A stretch of 64,000 nt of DNA, from the NCBI RefSeq assembly GCF_900111495.1, contig NZ_FOIU01000003.1:1-64000 (forward strand). The letters are read 5' to 3'. Positions 24,958 through 33,852 of this stretch are shown here, piece by piece; the stretch's first letter is position 1; every line of letters starts with the position of its first letter. This DNA is from Chryseobacterium wanjuense (GTDB lineage: Bacteria > Bacteroidota > Bacteroidia > Flavobacteriales > Weeksellaceae). The notes under the pieces are model-generated. The model was not told the DNA's origin. It did no database searches and saw only the letters and a list, made by a program, of their open reading frames with translations. A program made the translations under genes and the position numbers.

Positions 24958-25631
24958 AAACTACATTAATTTAGTTTAAAATGTTTCAACAACTTGATGT
25001 AATTGTCAGATTGAACAAATCGTATTTTCTCAACATAAAAAAACTTGTTTTAATCACAATATTCCATACTCATCAACAAAGAATTAGATACTTTTTTTAA
25101 GATAAAACATATTCGCATTGTTTATAACTGTTAAATTACAATTCTTTACCAGACAACCTGTTCAGTAATTTGTTTTAAAGAATCAAGACTATTGTTCAGT
25201 GTACAAATTTATTTGTGTTTTGTCATAAACGAAAAAGAAATTTTGATCATTGTTTCGATTGATAATGAAAAAATAAAAGTCAAAAGAATTAATACGCAAA
25301 TAGAATTTTGATATAATAGCAGAATCTAGATCTTTATGCAAGATCGTGATTGAAAAGTCAAAATTTTGTTTACAATATCTACAAACTATTGTTTCAAAGG
25401 TCAAAGACTTGATGGAAGATGAAAATCCGTTTTTACGAACAAAAACACAAGAAAATTGATTCATATAAAAACTATAACCTGTCTTCTTATATGCCTGTTT
25501 ACTATCTTAGATTTTTTTTGAAAAGTAGCCCATAGTAATCCACCGAAAAAATAATAAAAGCTATTCTAAAAATTTCTTAAGCTATTAAAGGCTCAAAATA
25601 TAGAATAACTCTTAATTTATTCACTTTCGGT
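24958..25631. other. AT-rich intergenic region
   Basis: About 670 bases separate the ccoG terminator from the hypothetical genes at 25.7 kb. A 91-codon minus-strand frame (25189-25464) contains a CRYC pair, but its composition is not convincingly coding and no family is recognised. I see no other structure here. Confidence 0.5.
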
Positions 25632-25695
25632 CATAAGATTGTATTACGTAATCTTATGATTAATTTTAATTAATTTGTTGAAAATTAATCATAAG
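25632..25695. promoter_or_regulatory. Overlapping, mutually exclusive hairpins
   Basis: CATAAGATT (25632-25640) pairs with AATCTTATG (25650-25658). CTTATGATTAATTTT (25653-25667) pairs with AAAATTAATCATAAG (25681-25695). The middle segment is shared, so only one of the two stems can form. The right arm overlaps the stop of the minus-strand gene ending at 25689. It could be a terminator or an attenuator-like switch. Confidence 0.5.
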
Positions 25696-26054
25696 TGATA
25701 AAATATTTTATTATTATTTATTCCAAAAACATAATTTCCGAATTTCTCTATTCCTTTTCTAATTTTCTTGAACAATTCCGAGAATTCAATAATGTTTTCA
25801 TCTACGCGAATTGAAGTAGTTATTCCTTTTATATTGTTATTTGGATTTGATATTGCAAAAACATAAATTATTTCAGAATTATCGTCATAACATTTATATA
25901 TTTTATCAACTTTGAACCCAGAAGCTGGAATTTCAGAACCTTCTGTTTTAATATTTTGTATTAAATTTAAATATTCCGTTAGTTCATTTTGTAAAAGATA
26001 CCCACTGTCTAGGAGTTCTGATATAGTTTCACTAAAAATTCTTATTTCCTCCAT
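25689..26054 (-). CDS. Uncharacterised protein
   Basis: This 121-residue soluble protein without signal peptide is not recognised. Its N-terminal 35 residues are helical and acidic. The rest alternates short strands (YKCYDDNSEIIYVFAISN, ITTSIRVDENII), resembling a small alpha/beta fold. It begins 13 nt after the lipoprotein gene at 26068-26475 on the same strand and is probably co-transcribed with it. The 3' end overlaps a pair of competing hairpins. Confidence 0.5.
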   Translation of the reverse strand: MEEIRIFSETISELLDSGYLLQNELTEYLNLIQNIKTEGSEIPASGFKVDKIYKCYDDNSEIIYVFAISNPNNNIKGITTSIRVDENIIEFSELFKKIRKGIEKFGNYVFGINNNKIFYHL

Positions 26055-26067
26055 ACTTGTTTTATTC

Positions 26068-26475
26068 TTAGTCCCAGGTGCCTTGCATCGAAATACTTAA
26101 ACTATCGTTTTCAATTTCCATATCAATAGGGAAAACAATTTTATAGTCATCCATATCAATATCACACCTTCCAATATATCCTGAAATCCCGCCCCAAAGC
26201 TCCAGGTGGTAATTTTTCCCGTATAGGTTCATGCTTGGCGAAGGATACATTTTTAGAGTTGCCGGCAATGGTAATGTACTTGGATATTCTTCAGTTTGCG
26301 CAATCGACTCTGGTAAATCATCAGAAAAAGCTTTTATATACAGCTTTTGTTCGGGTAAATTCTTTGAATATTCAAGAAGCTTCACTGTTTTCAGATGAAA
26401 AGTATTGTCATCATTATTACAGGAAAAAAGACCATTTAATATCAAAAGAATAATTAATATATGTTTTAATTTCAT
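26068..26475 (-). CDS. Uncharacterised lipoprotein
   Basis: This 135-residue protein has a lipoprotein signal: a basic start, a hydrophobic helix and LNGLFSC with the cysteine at about 19. A ConA- or beta-sandwich-like mature region follows, with many strands. The family is not recognised. It is 23 nt from the end of the efflux MFS gene on the same strand, so it may be read with that operon, although its product need not be part of the pump. Confidence 0.55.
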   Translation of the reverse strand: MKLKHILIILLILNGLFSCNNDDNTFHLKTVKLLEYSKNLPEQKLYIKAFSDDLPESIAQTEEYPSTLPLPATLKMYPSPSMNLYGKNYHLELWGGISGYIGRCDIDMDDYKIVFPIDMEIENDSLSISMQGTWD

Positions 26476-26498
26476 AATATAAGTATTGATTAAAAAGT

Positions 26499-28088
26499 TT
26501 AAGCCGGTGAAAGTCTTCGGGATCTAAGATATACACGAGTCCTATTAACATACGGGAATATTGCAATAAGTACCATAATGATTAATAAGAAAATAGCCAT
26601 CATCTCATAATAATCCATAGCAAAACGGATCTGTGTTTGCATAGTAAGATTTTTAATAAGTAATTTCTCAGAAGCTTTAGAAGATATTCCCTCCAGCATA
26701 CCTTTGGTACTAAGTTTTGTATTTTGCTTATGCAAAAAGTTTTTTACCATAGGATCTATTTTTGTTAAATGATCCTGAAAAGCATTATAATGCATACTTT
26801 TTCTGAAAAGCTCGAAATAATTTATAATAGCAATACTTACAGCATAACCAAAATACCTTATAGCTAATGCAGCAGCAGCAGCAGATGGACCTAACGAGAC
26901 TGGTACAGAGGCAATAATATAAACAATTGTGGGTACCATAATAAAACCTACACCCATTCCCTGAAGAAATAATGGTAGAAAATAATTAAATTCATCAGCT
27001 TGTATATCAAAAAGATAATACATCCTTACGTGGAAAACAAACAATAAACAAAATCCTAATAACCAAATATTTCTGATTCTTTTTTTCTGCAGAATCATCG
27101 CAGCAGAAATAATAACTCCAGCTATTATCCCTAAAATATTAAAAACATTCATGTAAGAGAGGTAAAAAGGATCAAACTTCAATACTCCCGTGAAATAGCT
27201 ATTGGTAATACCTGACGCAAACCGACAGATATACATAACAAAAAGCACAACTAAACCTACTTTACAATTTCGATAAGAAAAAATACGTAAATTGATATAG
27301 GGTCGCTTCAATGATTTCTGACGAAATATAGAAATAATTAACAGAATTATTATAGCTAATACACTACCGGAAATCCTGACATCATCAAGCCAATAGTACT
27401 CTTGTCCAAATATGGTAATATAACCTATAAGTGACAGAATAGCACTGTACATTACAAAGCTTTGCCAATCCAATTTGTATAAAGGAAATTTAACGTGTAA
27501 CCGAAAAGAATTCATTCCTGTTATTATAAACAGTAAACCCGGAAAGAAGGAGAATATTGCAGACTTAAAAACGATGTTAAAGTTGTAAGAATCTATTAAT
27601 TCCGCGGTAACCAAATTGTTGAAAGGCAAAGCACAGAGCAAAGTTCCAAAAAATACTGAAAAACCAATTTCTCTCGCACGTTCACTTTTCAACCTTGTAA
27701 ACATTAAAGATAAAGAGATATTCACATTGGATGCAAACAACATTCCTTGTATAAACCTTACGGGAAATAATATATAAACATCTTTTGTAATGTAACATAC
27801 CAAACAAGCAAGCATTTGCAGAGTAGTAAAAATTATAAAATATTCTTTCGCAGCTAGAAAAGTAAAGAACCTTCTTTCCAGAGAATAAAATCCTACGTAT
27901 CCGGCGTAAAAAAGAGCTACTGCAAACTGCATATCTGCGGGTTCACTTCCATAATAGCCTGCTGCTGCATTGATGTTAGCTAGAGGAAGAAAGAAAATCA
28001 CAATTCCAGGTAGGGTCATACTGAAAAGTACTATTTTCACCATCCAGTCAGGAATCCAAGATTTAAATATTGGGATTGCTGTCTTCAT
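26499..28088 (-). CDS. MFS drug exporter, DHA2/EmrB type
   Basis: This 529-residue inner-membrane transporter has about 14 hydrophobic helices, the number expected for the DHA2 family that works with HlyD-type adaptors. Recognisable parts are FYAGYVGFYSLERRFF, PVRFIQGMLFASNVN, GMGVGFIMVPTIVYIIAS and AIRYFGYAVSIAIINYFELF, ending RRLSPA. It follows the HlyD gene with no gap and the TolC gene upstream, forming a complete tripartite export system. The substrate is unknown. A shattered paralogue of its C-terminus lies at 6553-6985. Confidence 0.88.
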   Translation of the reverse strand: MKTAIPIFKSWIPDWMVKIVLFSMTLPGIVIFFLPLANINAAAGYYGSEPADMQFAVALFYAGYVGFYSLERRFFTFLAAKEYFIIFTTLQMLACLVCYITKDVYILFPVRFIQGMLFASNVNISLSLMFTRLKSERAREIGFSVFFGTLLCALPFNNLVTAELIDSYNFNIVFKSAIFSFFPGLLFIITGMNSFRLHVKFPLYKLDWQSFVMYSAILSLIGYITIFGQEYYWLDDVRISGSVLAIIILLIISIFRQKSLKRPYINLRIFSYRNCKVGLVVLFVMYICRFASGITNSYFTGVLKFDPFYLSYMNVFNILGIIAGVIISAAMILQKKRIRNIWLLGFCLLFVFHVRMYYLFDIQADEFNYFLPLFLQGMGVGFIMVPTIVYIIASVPVSLGPSAAAAALAIRYFGYAVSIAIINYFELFRKSMHYNAFQDHLTKIDPMVKNFLHKQNTKLSTKGMLEGISSKASEKLLIKNLTMQTQIRFAMDYYEMMAIFLLIIMVLIAIFPYVNRTRVYLRSRRLSPA

Positions 28089-29147
28089 TTAACTATGCTT
28101 TTTAGACGCGAATACGTTAACATTCATACCTACCTTTAAAACATCTATTTCTTTCCTCGAACCATCTACTCGTATTCTTATGGGTATACGTTGAACAATT
28201 TTAACATAATTACCTGTAGAGTTATCAGGTGGGAGTAACGAGAAACTAGAACCCGTAGCAGGTGAAAGAGAAATAATAGTTCCTTTAAACTCTTTATTAG
28301 GATATGCATCTGCGATAATTTTTACTTCATCACCTATTCTCATATCTTTAATTTGAGTTTCTTTATAGTTTGCAACGACCCATTTATCTGTATCGTCATT
28401 TACAATAAAAGCAAGAGTTTCTCCTGCATCAATCATTTGACCCACTTCAACTGTACGTCTTCCCATTCTGCCATTATAAGGAGCTGTAATATACGTATAA
28501 GTAACATCTAATTTATGTCTATTTAGCAATGATTTCAACCTTTGAATTTCAGCTTTTACAACATTTCTTTCTGCGCGAATATCTTCTATTTTTGAAACTG
28601 ATGCAGCGTAGTTTTCTTGAGATGATCTATATTCACTTTTATCTACATCAAGTTGTGCCTGAACTTTTTCGACTTGTTGTTTAGTAGCAGATTCTTCATT
28701 ATATAGTTTCAGATATCTATCATAATCCAATCCTTGTTTCCATACCTTCGCTTTATTTGCAGCAATCTGTGCTTGAGAAGAAGAAGCTTCATTTTCCAAT
28801 GTATTAATTGTACTTCCTAAAACGACAAGCTGAGCCTCAGCTTTTGCAAGAGATGCTTGCGTTTGTTCTTGTTGAAGAACATATTCTCTATTATCAATCA
28901 CCAAAATTGTGTCTCCCTTTTTTACGTTTTGATTTTCTTCAAACTTAACATCAACTATAAAGCCTCCAGCCCTAGAAATAACAGGATTAACATACTCTTG
29001 TATTTGTGCATCATTTGTTTGCTCATATTTATAATAATCCATTAAGGATCCTCCCCCCCAAACTATAAGCCCCAAAAGAATTAAACTTGCAATCCACCCT
29101 GTAATTTTAGTAACAAATCTATCAGTTACCGTATATTTTTTTTTCAT
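28089..29147 (-). CDS. HlyD/EmrA-type membrane fusion protein
   Basis: This 352-residue periplasmic adaptor has one N-terminal membrane helix (about 14-32). A biotinyl-lipoyl-like segment follows (GGFIVDVKFEENQNVKKGD, VIDNREYVLQQEQ), then a long coiled-coil hairpin (about 80-200) and a barrel domain (YTYITAPYNGRMGRRTVEVG, QMIDAGETLAFIV). This is the EmrA/HlyD layout. It links the MFS pump to the TolC-like channel. Its stop abuts the MFS start and its ATG lies 3 nt after the TolC stop, so the three are one operon. Confidence 0.93.
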   Translation of the reverse strand: MKKKYTVTDRFVTKITGWIASLILLGLIVWGGGSLMDYYKYEQTNDAQIQEYVNPVISRAGGFIVDVKFEENQNVKKGDTILVIDNREYVLQQEQTQASLAKAEAQLVVLGSTINTLENEASSSQAQIAANKAKVWKQGLDYDRYLKLYNEESATKQQVEKVQAQLDVDKSEYRSSQENYAASVSKIEDIRAERNVVKAEIQRLKSLLNRHKLDVTYTYITAPYNGRMGRRTVEVGQMIDAGETLAFIVNDDTDKWVVANYKETQIKDMRIGDEVKIIADAYPNKEFKGTIISLSPATGSSFSLLPPDNSTGNYVKIVQRIPIRIRVDGSRKEIDVLKVGMNVNVFASKKHS

Positions 29148-29150
29148 GAT

Positions 29151-30473
29151 TTATAAAATACCTATAATGTTTTGTAGTAAGTAATATTTGTTCTGTGCCA
29201 TTATTTTTGCTGCTTCAAGCTCGAACTTTGTCTGTAGAAGCTGTACATCTGCATCTAACAAATCTGTAATTAAAGAAGTCTGATTAAAGTAAGTATTTTT
29301 AATAATTCTTGCATTTTCTTTCGCATGAGCCTGATTAGCCTCAGCAACTTTTATCTGTTCTAAAGCCTCCTGATACCTCAGGTAAGCTTCTTTTACTTGT
29401 TGTCTTACCTTATCTTCGGTATTTTTATAACTTTCTTCTTCTTTTTCAAACTCTATTTTGGCAGCTCTTACCTTATGGGTATTATGATAAAAAGATGATA
29501 AATTGAAAGATGCTCTTAACCCTATTACCCCCAAAGAATACCAATATGGATTGTAAGGAAATAAGAAAATTTGTGGATTTGCATAATAAAATTCTCCATA
29601 CATTCCAATTTTGGGTCTTACATTAGCTTTAATTTGATCTATTTTTATTTTACTGAGCTCTGTTTTGTGTTCTGAAATGTGATAATCAAATGAATGTTCT
29701 AAGGCCGTTTTTAAATATTCTTCGTAGGAGGTGGTATTGTTCCAAATGTAAGCCGGTTCGTCTGGAACTACAATTTGTTCGTCAGGAGCTCCCATAATAA
29801 TATTCAGTTTTTGAGTAGCAATAAGAATATCATTTTCTATCGTAATTAATGCCATTTCACGTCTGGAGAGCTCAAGCTCTATTCTCAAAACGTCACTCTT
29901 TAGTACAACACCGTTTTTTAATAAGCTACGTATTTCTTTCAGCTGTTTTTTTTGGTCTTCAATATCCTCTTTTATAAGTTTTCTGAAAATTAATATTTTT
30001 TGTAAGTCTAAATACAAAGCAGCCGTCTTGTAGTGAATATCAGAAACAGTTTGCTCTCTGTTAATTTCAGAAATCTCGTGAAGTATTTTTTCTTCTTTAA
30101 TTTGTAGATTAAGTTTATTTCCATTATAGAGATTAAGATAAAAATCAGCACCTGCTCTGTAGAGTGTATGTATTACTTCATGTTGACTTGGTTTTGAAAA
30201 TAAGCCATTTTCATAAATCGGTATATTGCTTGCTTTTTCTGCACTTCCTTTTATCTGCACTTCGGGAAGCCGCTCCGCTCTAAGATCTTTTACTTCTTCA
30301 GCAGAAATACCCACTTCCAAATGTTTTATTTTAATATCGCGACTGTGTTCCTCTGCTTTGTTCCAAGCGTCTTTTAGTGAGAGTTTTAATGTGTCTGCAT
30401 TCCAAACAGAACTCTGGGCCCAAGTCGAAAAAGTTATTCCAAACATTAGAAATCCAGTGAGATAATTTTTCAT
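29151..30473 (-). CDS. TolC-family outer-membrane efflux protein
   Basis: This protein of about 440 residues has a signal peptide MKNYLTGFLMFGITFSTWAQ. Two repeats of long amphipathic helices separated by strands follow, the pattern of TolC-like trimers: LSLKDAWNKAEEHSRDIKIK, VLRIELELSRREMALITIEN and a second helical repeat near the end with TYFNQTSLITDLLDADVQLL. I chose ATG 30473, six codons into the longest frame, because it opens the signal peptide. It is the first gene of the efflux operon and divergent from an AraC gene about 130 bp away. Confidence 0.9.
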   Translation of the reverse strand: MKNYLTGFLMFGITFSTWAQSSVWNADTLKLSLKDAWNKAEEHSRDIKIKHLEVGISAEEVKDLRAERLPEVQIKGSAEKASNIPIYENGLFSKPSQHEVIHTLYRAGADFYLNLYNGNKLNLQIKEEKILHEISEINREQTVSDIHYKTAALYLDLQKILIFRKLIKEDIEDQKKQLKEIRSLLKNGVVLKSDVLRIELELSRREMALITIENDILIATQKLNIIMGAPDEQIVVPDEPAYIWNNTTSYEEYLKTALEHSFDYHISEHKTELSKIKIDQIKANVRPKIGMYGEFYYANPQIFLFPYNPYWYSLGVIGLRASFNLSSFYHNTHKVRAAKIEFEKEEESYKNTEDKVRQQVKEAYLRYQEALEQIKVAEANQAHAKENARIIKNTYFNQTSLITDLLDADVQLLQTKFELEAAKIMAQNKYYLLQNIIGIL

Positions 30474-30602
30474 TGAAAATTTTAGAATCATTGTATTGCA
30501 AATCTACATCCTTTACATAAAAAAAATTTATCGACAATAGTCATTCTTTTCATGATTCCGGCCAAATTCATTATCTTTGTTTTCAATAAATACAACATTA
30601 GT

Positions 30603-31394
30603 ATGGGATTAATTAATTCACTACCAGATATTGATAAGAACGATAAAAGTGTATTTGTAATGCATGAAAAATCTGAAAAATTGATCCCGGTTCATAGACA
30701 TACCAAAGGACAACTTAGTTATGTTGAAGGAGGTATCGCTTATATTACTATAAATAATCGGACATATGTTGTTCCCGCAAGACATTTCTTCTGGATTCCG
30801 CAGGGTTTGGAACATATTTTACAAATTGGTCATTCTGCAACAGTATTACGATCATTATATTTCTTTGCTCATGACGATTTGTCTGATCCTTTTTTCAGTC
30901 GTCTTGGTATTTATCCTGCCACAGAACTTTTAATACAAATGATCAAGTATACTGAAATATGGGATGAGAGACATGTAATATCTACTGATGAAAATTTTGA
31001 ATTTTTAGTAGCATTAAAAAAAATTCTACCCAAAACCCATCAACAACCCTTGCCCATTATTCTTCCTGCCACCAAAAACAAGATGACTAGGAATATTGTT
31101 TCTTATCTTGAATGTACAATAGAAGAAAAACACAGTCTTGCTAGTATAAGTAAAAAATTTGGATTGAGTGAACGCTCTCTATCGCGTCTTTTTAAAACAG
31201 ATTTGGATATTTCTTTTCTCCAATACTTAAAAACTTTAAGAATTATTAAGGCCATTGAACTTCTTCTTAATACAAATAAGTCCATTAATGAAATTGCATA
31301 TAACGTGGGTTATAATTCTGTAAGCTCATTTAGTGATACTTTCCGCGAATTTACCAGATCGAGACCTTCAGATTTAAGGAAATTAAATAATTGA
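30603..31394 (+). CDS. AraC-family regulator next to efflux operon
   Basis: This 263-residue regulator has a cupin N-terminus (PVHRHTKGQLSYVEGG, VVPARHFFWIPQGLEH) and an AraC C-terminal domain (SLASISKKFGLSERSLSRLF, SINEIAYNVGYNSVSSFSDT, then SRPSDLRK). ATG 30603 is chosen because the cupin domain begins soon after; an upstream in-frame ATG at 30552 would add 17 hydrophobic residues. It is transcribed away from the TolC-HlyD-MFS operon and is the likely regulator of that pump. Confidence 0.92.
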   Translation: MGLINSLPDIDKNDKSVFVMHEKSEKLIPVHRHTKGQLSYVEGGIAYITINNRTYVVPARHFFWIPQGLEHILQIGHSATVLRSLYFFAHDDLSDPFFSRLGIYPATELLIQMIKYTEIWDERHVISTDENFEFLVALKKILPKTHQQPLPIILPATKNKMTRNIVSYLECTIEEKHSLASISKKFGLSERSLSRLFKTDLDISFLQYLKTLRIIKAIELLLNTNKSINEIAYNVGYNSVSSFSDTFREFTRSRPSDLRKLNN

Positions 31395-31545
31395 AATACT
31401 ATACCTGAAAAATATTCAAAAATAAAAATATTTCAACGGACAGTACCCTGCAAATAATTAAATTTTAATAAGACATTTTTAGCATACTCAATATATTAAC
31501 TAATTCTTCTTTTTTTGGGAGTATTTTCCAGGTAATATTTCAGAA

Positions 31546-31599
31546 ATTCTTTCCAAATCTTCCACCAAATGTTTCGATATTTCTTCGGTTATGGGTACA
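31546..31599 (+). repeat. 54-nt dispersed repeat, copy B
   Basis: This copy lies inside the 3' part of the recombinase remnant. It differs from copy A at 3 of 54 positions and from copy C at about 6, with no gaps. GGGTACA is at its right end. A perfect terminator hairpin starts 2 nt later. Confidence 0.8.
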
Positions 31600-31601
31600 A
31601 G

Positions 31602-31644
31602 ACCGGAAAGAGGTGATAATTCACTTTCTTTCCGGTTTTTTTTA
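31602..31644 (+). terminator. Perfect hairpin with T8 tail after repeat copy B
   Basis: ACCGGAAAG (31602-31610) pairs with CTTTCCGGT (31628-31636), followed directly by a run of eight T counting the last stem base. It has intrinsic-terminator form on the plus strand, about 210 nt after the AraC gene ending at 31394, and could terminate it. On the minus strand it is part of the recombinase reading frame. Confidence 0.7.
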
Positions 31645-32047
31645 GCTCCTAACTCGTTATTAATCTGATAAATATAAGACAATAGAACATTAGCCTTGGT
31701 GGTTCGATAATGATTTTCAAAAAACTCTAATTTTTCGGGGAACATCGAACCAACTATTTTACGTTTTACCTCAATATCCCCGTCAGCATAGACTTTAGAC
31801 AGGTTTACAAGGTTCGACAATGCTTGGTCTAGTAGTTTTGGAAAATCTATTTTCTTCTTATCTTCTACTTTAGATGGTTTGCTCTCTAACTTATCAATCT
31901 GATCTTTGCAATCAACCTTGATTTCTAGGTATTCGTCATTATCAATAACATCTTCTAGCAATTTTTTAAGAGCATCTTTAAAAATGACCTAATAATCTCT
32001 GCCTCTTCAGTGCTTAATTCAATTCCCTCCTCCTCCTTAAAAATTTT

Positions 32048-32318
32048 GGGCAATAATATACTTTAATGTACCAAATTATTTTTTTAATGCAACCGGAATT
32101 GCTAAAACAAATATTTCTAATACCCTCATATTTTGTAAAACTGGGCACGGGTTACTTTTTAATATGCATTACCTTAATTTGGGCAATTATAGATTTTTGA
32201 GCATAAAATTATGTTTCTTATTAAGATGAAGATTAAGATTGTTTGAGCAAACACTTTTATTTAATTGCCGTATTATTATTCAACTAAGCATTTGGTACAT
32301 CTAAGTATATCATTACCT
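32048..32318. repeat. MITE-like inverted-repeat element, copy 1
   Basis: Left arm ATATACTTTAATGTACCA (32056-32073) and right arm TGGTACATCTAAGTATAT (32293-32310) are inverted with 16 of 18 matches. Similarity extends a few bases outward (GGGCAATA and CATTACC). The 220-bp interior is non-coding and unlike the other two copies, so this may be two half-elements around other DNA. Confidence 0.55.
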
Positions 32319-32346
32319 TTCAAATTTTTGAAATTGCACATTGAAA

Positions 32347-32374
32347 ACAAGAGATTTCTTAACCTCTTGTTTTT
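32347..32374 (+). terminator. Short hairpin terminator
   Basis: ACAAGAG (32347-32353) pairs with CTCTTGT (32364-32370), followed by TTTT. Oriented for plus-strand transcription, it follows no intact gene and is probably left from a lost one. Confidence 0.5.
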
Positions 32375-32436
32375 GGATTGAGTATTCATTTTGTTTTTTA
32401 CAACCATTGAATAATACTATTGCTAATACAATAACA

Positions 32437-33381
32437 CTATTTTTTATTTTTAGTTGAAGATAGACAATTTTCATATGTTTCAATTAATGCTTCTGCCACA
32501 ATTTTTGGATCTTGTTGATGGATTCCGTGACTGTAAAGTGGCAATAAAATCAATCTACTGTGTTGGTTATTTTTTATCATTTCCGCATAATGATCAATTC
32601 TAAGATAATCTAATTCTTTCCACCAAGGAATTAGATTGATACCCAAGTTCAAATTTTTATTCATTTCTATTTCATAATCTTCTATATGCTTATTATAAGA
32701 AATCATTACGGTTATGGGAATATCTTTGAGTGGTGATAAAGATGTGTATCTTTTAAAGAATACAGGTGTACTTTCATTCTTTTCCCTTTCAACTTCAAAT
32801 CTAAATCCATTTGAGATTGAGGTGTCTTTTAGTATATAATCGTAGTTTTTTATAAATAATTCTCTGTACCCCGTCTTGCTCAAAGTGCTTAATTTTACTT
32901 TATCATCTTCTGCCTGCGTTAGCATAAAATCTGTTGGATCTATGAAGAACAAACCGCAGACATCATTCGGATAAATTGAGGCATATAATCGAATAAAAGG
33001 TCCACCAATGGAATGACCTACCAATAAATAAGGCGGCTTAATTTCTAATTTTGTTAATAAATCGTGAAGTCTTTTTATTACGTCTGCATCAGTTTTTAGG
33101 GAAGTATCGATTTCAGAGTCTGCAATTCCGTTTCTATCATAAACAATACCTGCAAATTTTTTTTGAACGAATGAAAGTAAACCACCATAACCGCCGCCGC
33201 CAGAACCAAGTCCTGCTTCAAAAACTACAACTGGCTCATTGTCTTTTCTGTCTTCAAGACCGAAAACTTTATATGCCATTTTTTTATTGTTAATTGATAC
33301 AAATTTTCTTTCAGATGTTTGCGAAAAGACCAAGTTATTTGAAAAGAAAATTATGAATATAAAAATTATTATTGATTTCAT
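32437..33381 (-). CDS. Secreted alpha/beta hydrolase
   Basis: This protein of about 314 residues has a signal peptide MKSIIIFIFIIFFSNNLVFS. It carries the alpha/beta hydrolase core: VVFEAGLGSGGGGYGGLL (oxyanion strand), YDRNGIADSE, the nucleophile elbow LLVGHSIGGPFIRLY with serine in G-H-S-I-G-G, the acid region near ITVMISYNKHIED and a late histidine in LYSHGIHQQDP. It is likely an exported esterase or amidase of unknown substrate. Position 33384 also has an ATG directly before the chosen one. It lies downstream of the MITE-like element. Confidence 0.85.
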   Translation of the reverse strand: MKSIIIFIFIIFFSNNLVFSQTSERKFVSINNKKMAYKVFGLEDRKDNEPVVVFEAGLGSGGGGYGGLLSFVQKKFAGIVYDRNGIADSEIDTSLKTDADVIKRLHDLLTKLEIKPPYLLVGHSIGGPFIRLYASIYPNDVCGLFFIDPTDFMLTQAEDDKVKLSTLSKTGYRELFIKNYDYILKDTSISNGFRFEVEREKNESTPVFFKRYTSLSPLKDIPITVMISYNKHIEDYEIEMNKNLNLGINLIPWWKELDYLRIDHYAEMIKNNQHSRLILLPLYSHGIHQQDPKIVAEALIETYENCLSSTKNKK

Positions 33382-33404
33382 CACTTTTTATTACTAATGT
33401 CTGT

Positions 33405-33477
33405 TTTTAAAATTACCGCTAACGTCCAAATTTACGCAATGCGTCAATATGCACTATACACAATTGCGCTAATGTTA
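33405..33477. repeat. Boundary-like motif with imperfect stem, copy 1
   Basis: The segment begins TTTTTAAAATTACCGCTAAC and ends GCGCTAATGTTA. Inside, GCGTCAATATG and a reverse-complement-like CACAATTGCGC can form a stem with one unpaired base. A related segment, with ATTACCTATAACGT and ACACTAATGT, lies at 42862-42934 beside the other alpha/beta hydrolase. The layout recalls cassette recombination sites of the attC kind, but I cannot demonstrate that. Confidence 0.3.
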
Positions 33478-33675
33478 TTTTAATTGTAATTAACCATCTA
33501 CTAATCAATAAGTTAAAATTTATCATATTTGGATAAACGCATAAATTTAAAATGAATAAGAATGACGTTGAAGATTTTGCTACAATATTTTACACCGCAG
33601 CGTAAGCAAAAACAGCTTTACAGCAAAGAAAATTGCTATAAAGAATGTCTCCCTTCTTTAATTAAAGTATTTGGA

Positions 33676-33696
33676 TATCGGTTCCCGGAACCGATA
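33676..33696. repeat. 21-nt perfect palindrome
   Basis: TATCGGTTC-CCG-GAACCGATA has perfect 9-bp arms around 3 nt. It lies in a gene-free stretch (33478-33852) between the hydrolase and a GINT-type gene. No T-tract follows, so an operator or protein-binding site is more likely than a terminator. Apart from this I recognise nothing in that stretch. Confidence 0.55.
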
Positions 33697-33852
33697 ACGT
33701 TTCAGATCGTTTTCAATGAGAACATATAGATGATGGGAGTTTGCAAAACACAAATGATAAAATCTTTTCTCTGTTCTTTCTCATCATTTTTGTAAAAGTG
33801 ATATGAATTGCGGGAACAAAATGAAGGAGAAAAGATATATAAAGAGTCTAAA

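Larger units (their letters stand above)
31500..32040 (-). pseudogene. Serine recombinase C-terminal remnant (copy B)
   Basis: A 153-codon open frame (31961-31500) holds LLDQALSNLVNLSKVYADGD, then KRKIVGSMFPEKLEFFENHY, RTTKANVLL and a tail VPITEEISKHLVEDLERIS. The I-G-S-M-F-P-E-K and Y-R-T-T pattern is that of the C-terminus of large serine recombinases in Bacteroidota. Upstream, another frame continues as EEGIELSTEEAEIIRSFLK, so a frameshift lies near 31970-31985. The catalytic N-terminal domain is absent. It is a dead recombinase or the stub of a departed element. Confidence 0.75.

Noticed and set aside
25189..25464. Minus-strand ORF of 91 codons with a CRYC pair.
   Set aside because: No recognisable fold, unconvincing composition, and isolated in an AT-rich gap; kept only as a note in the gap entry.
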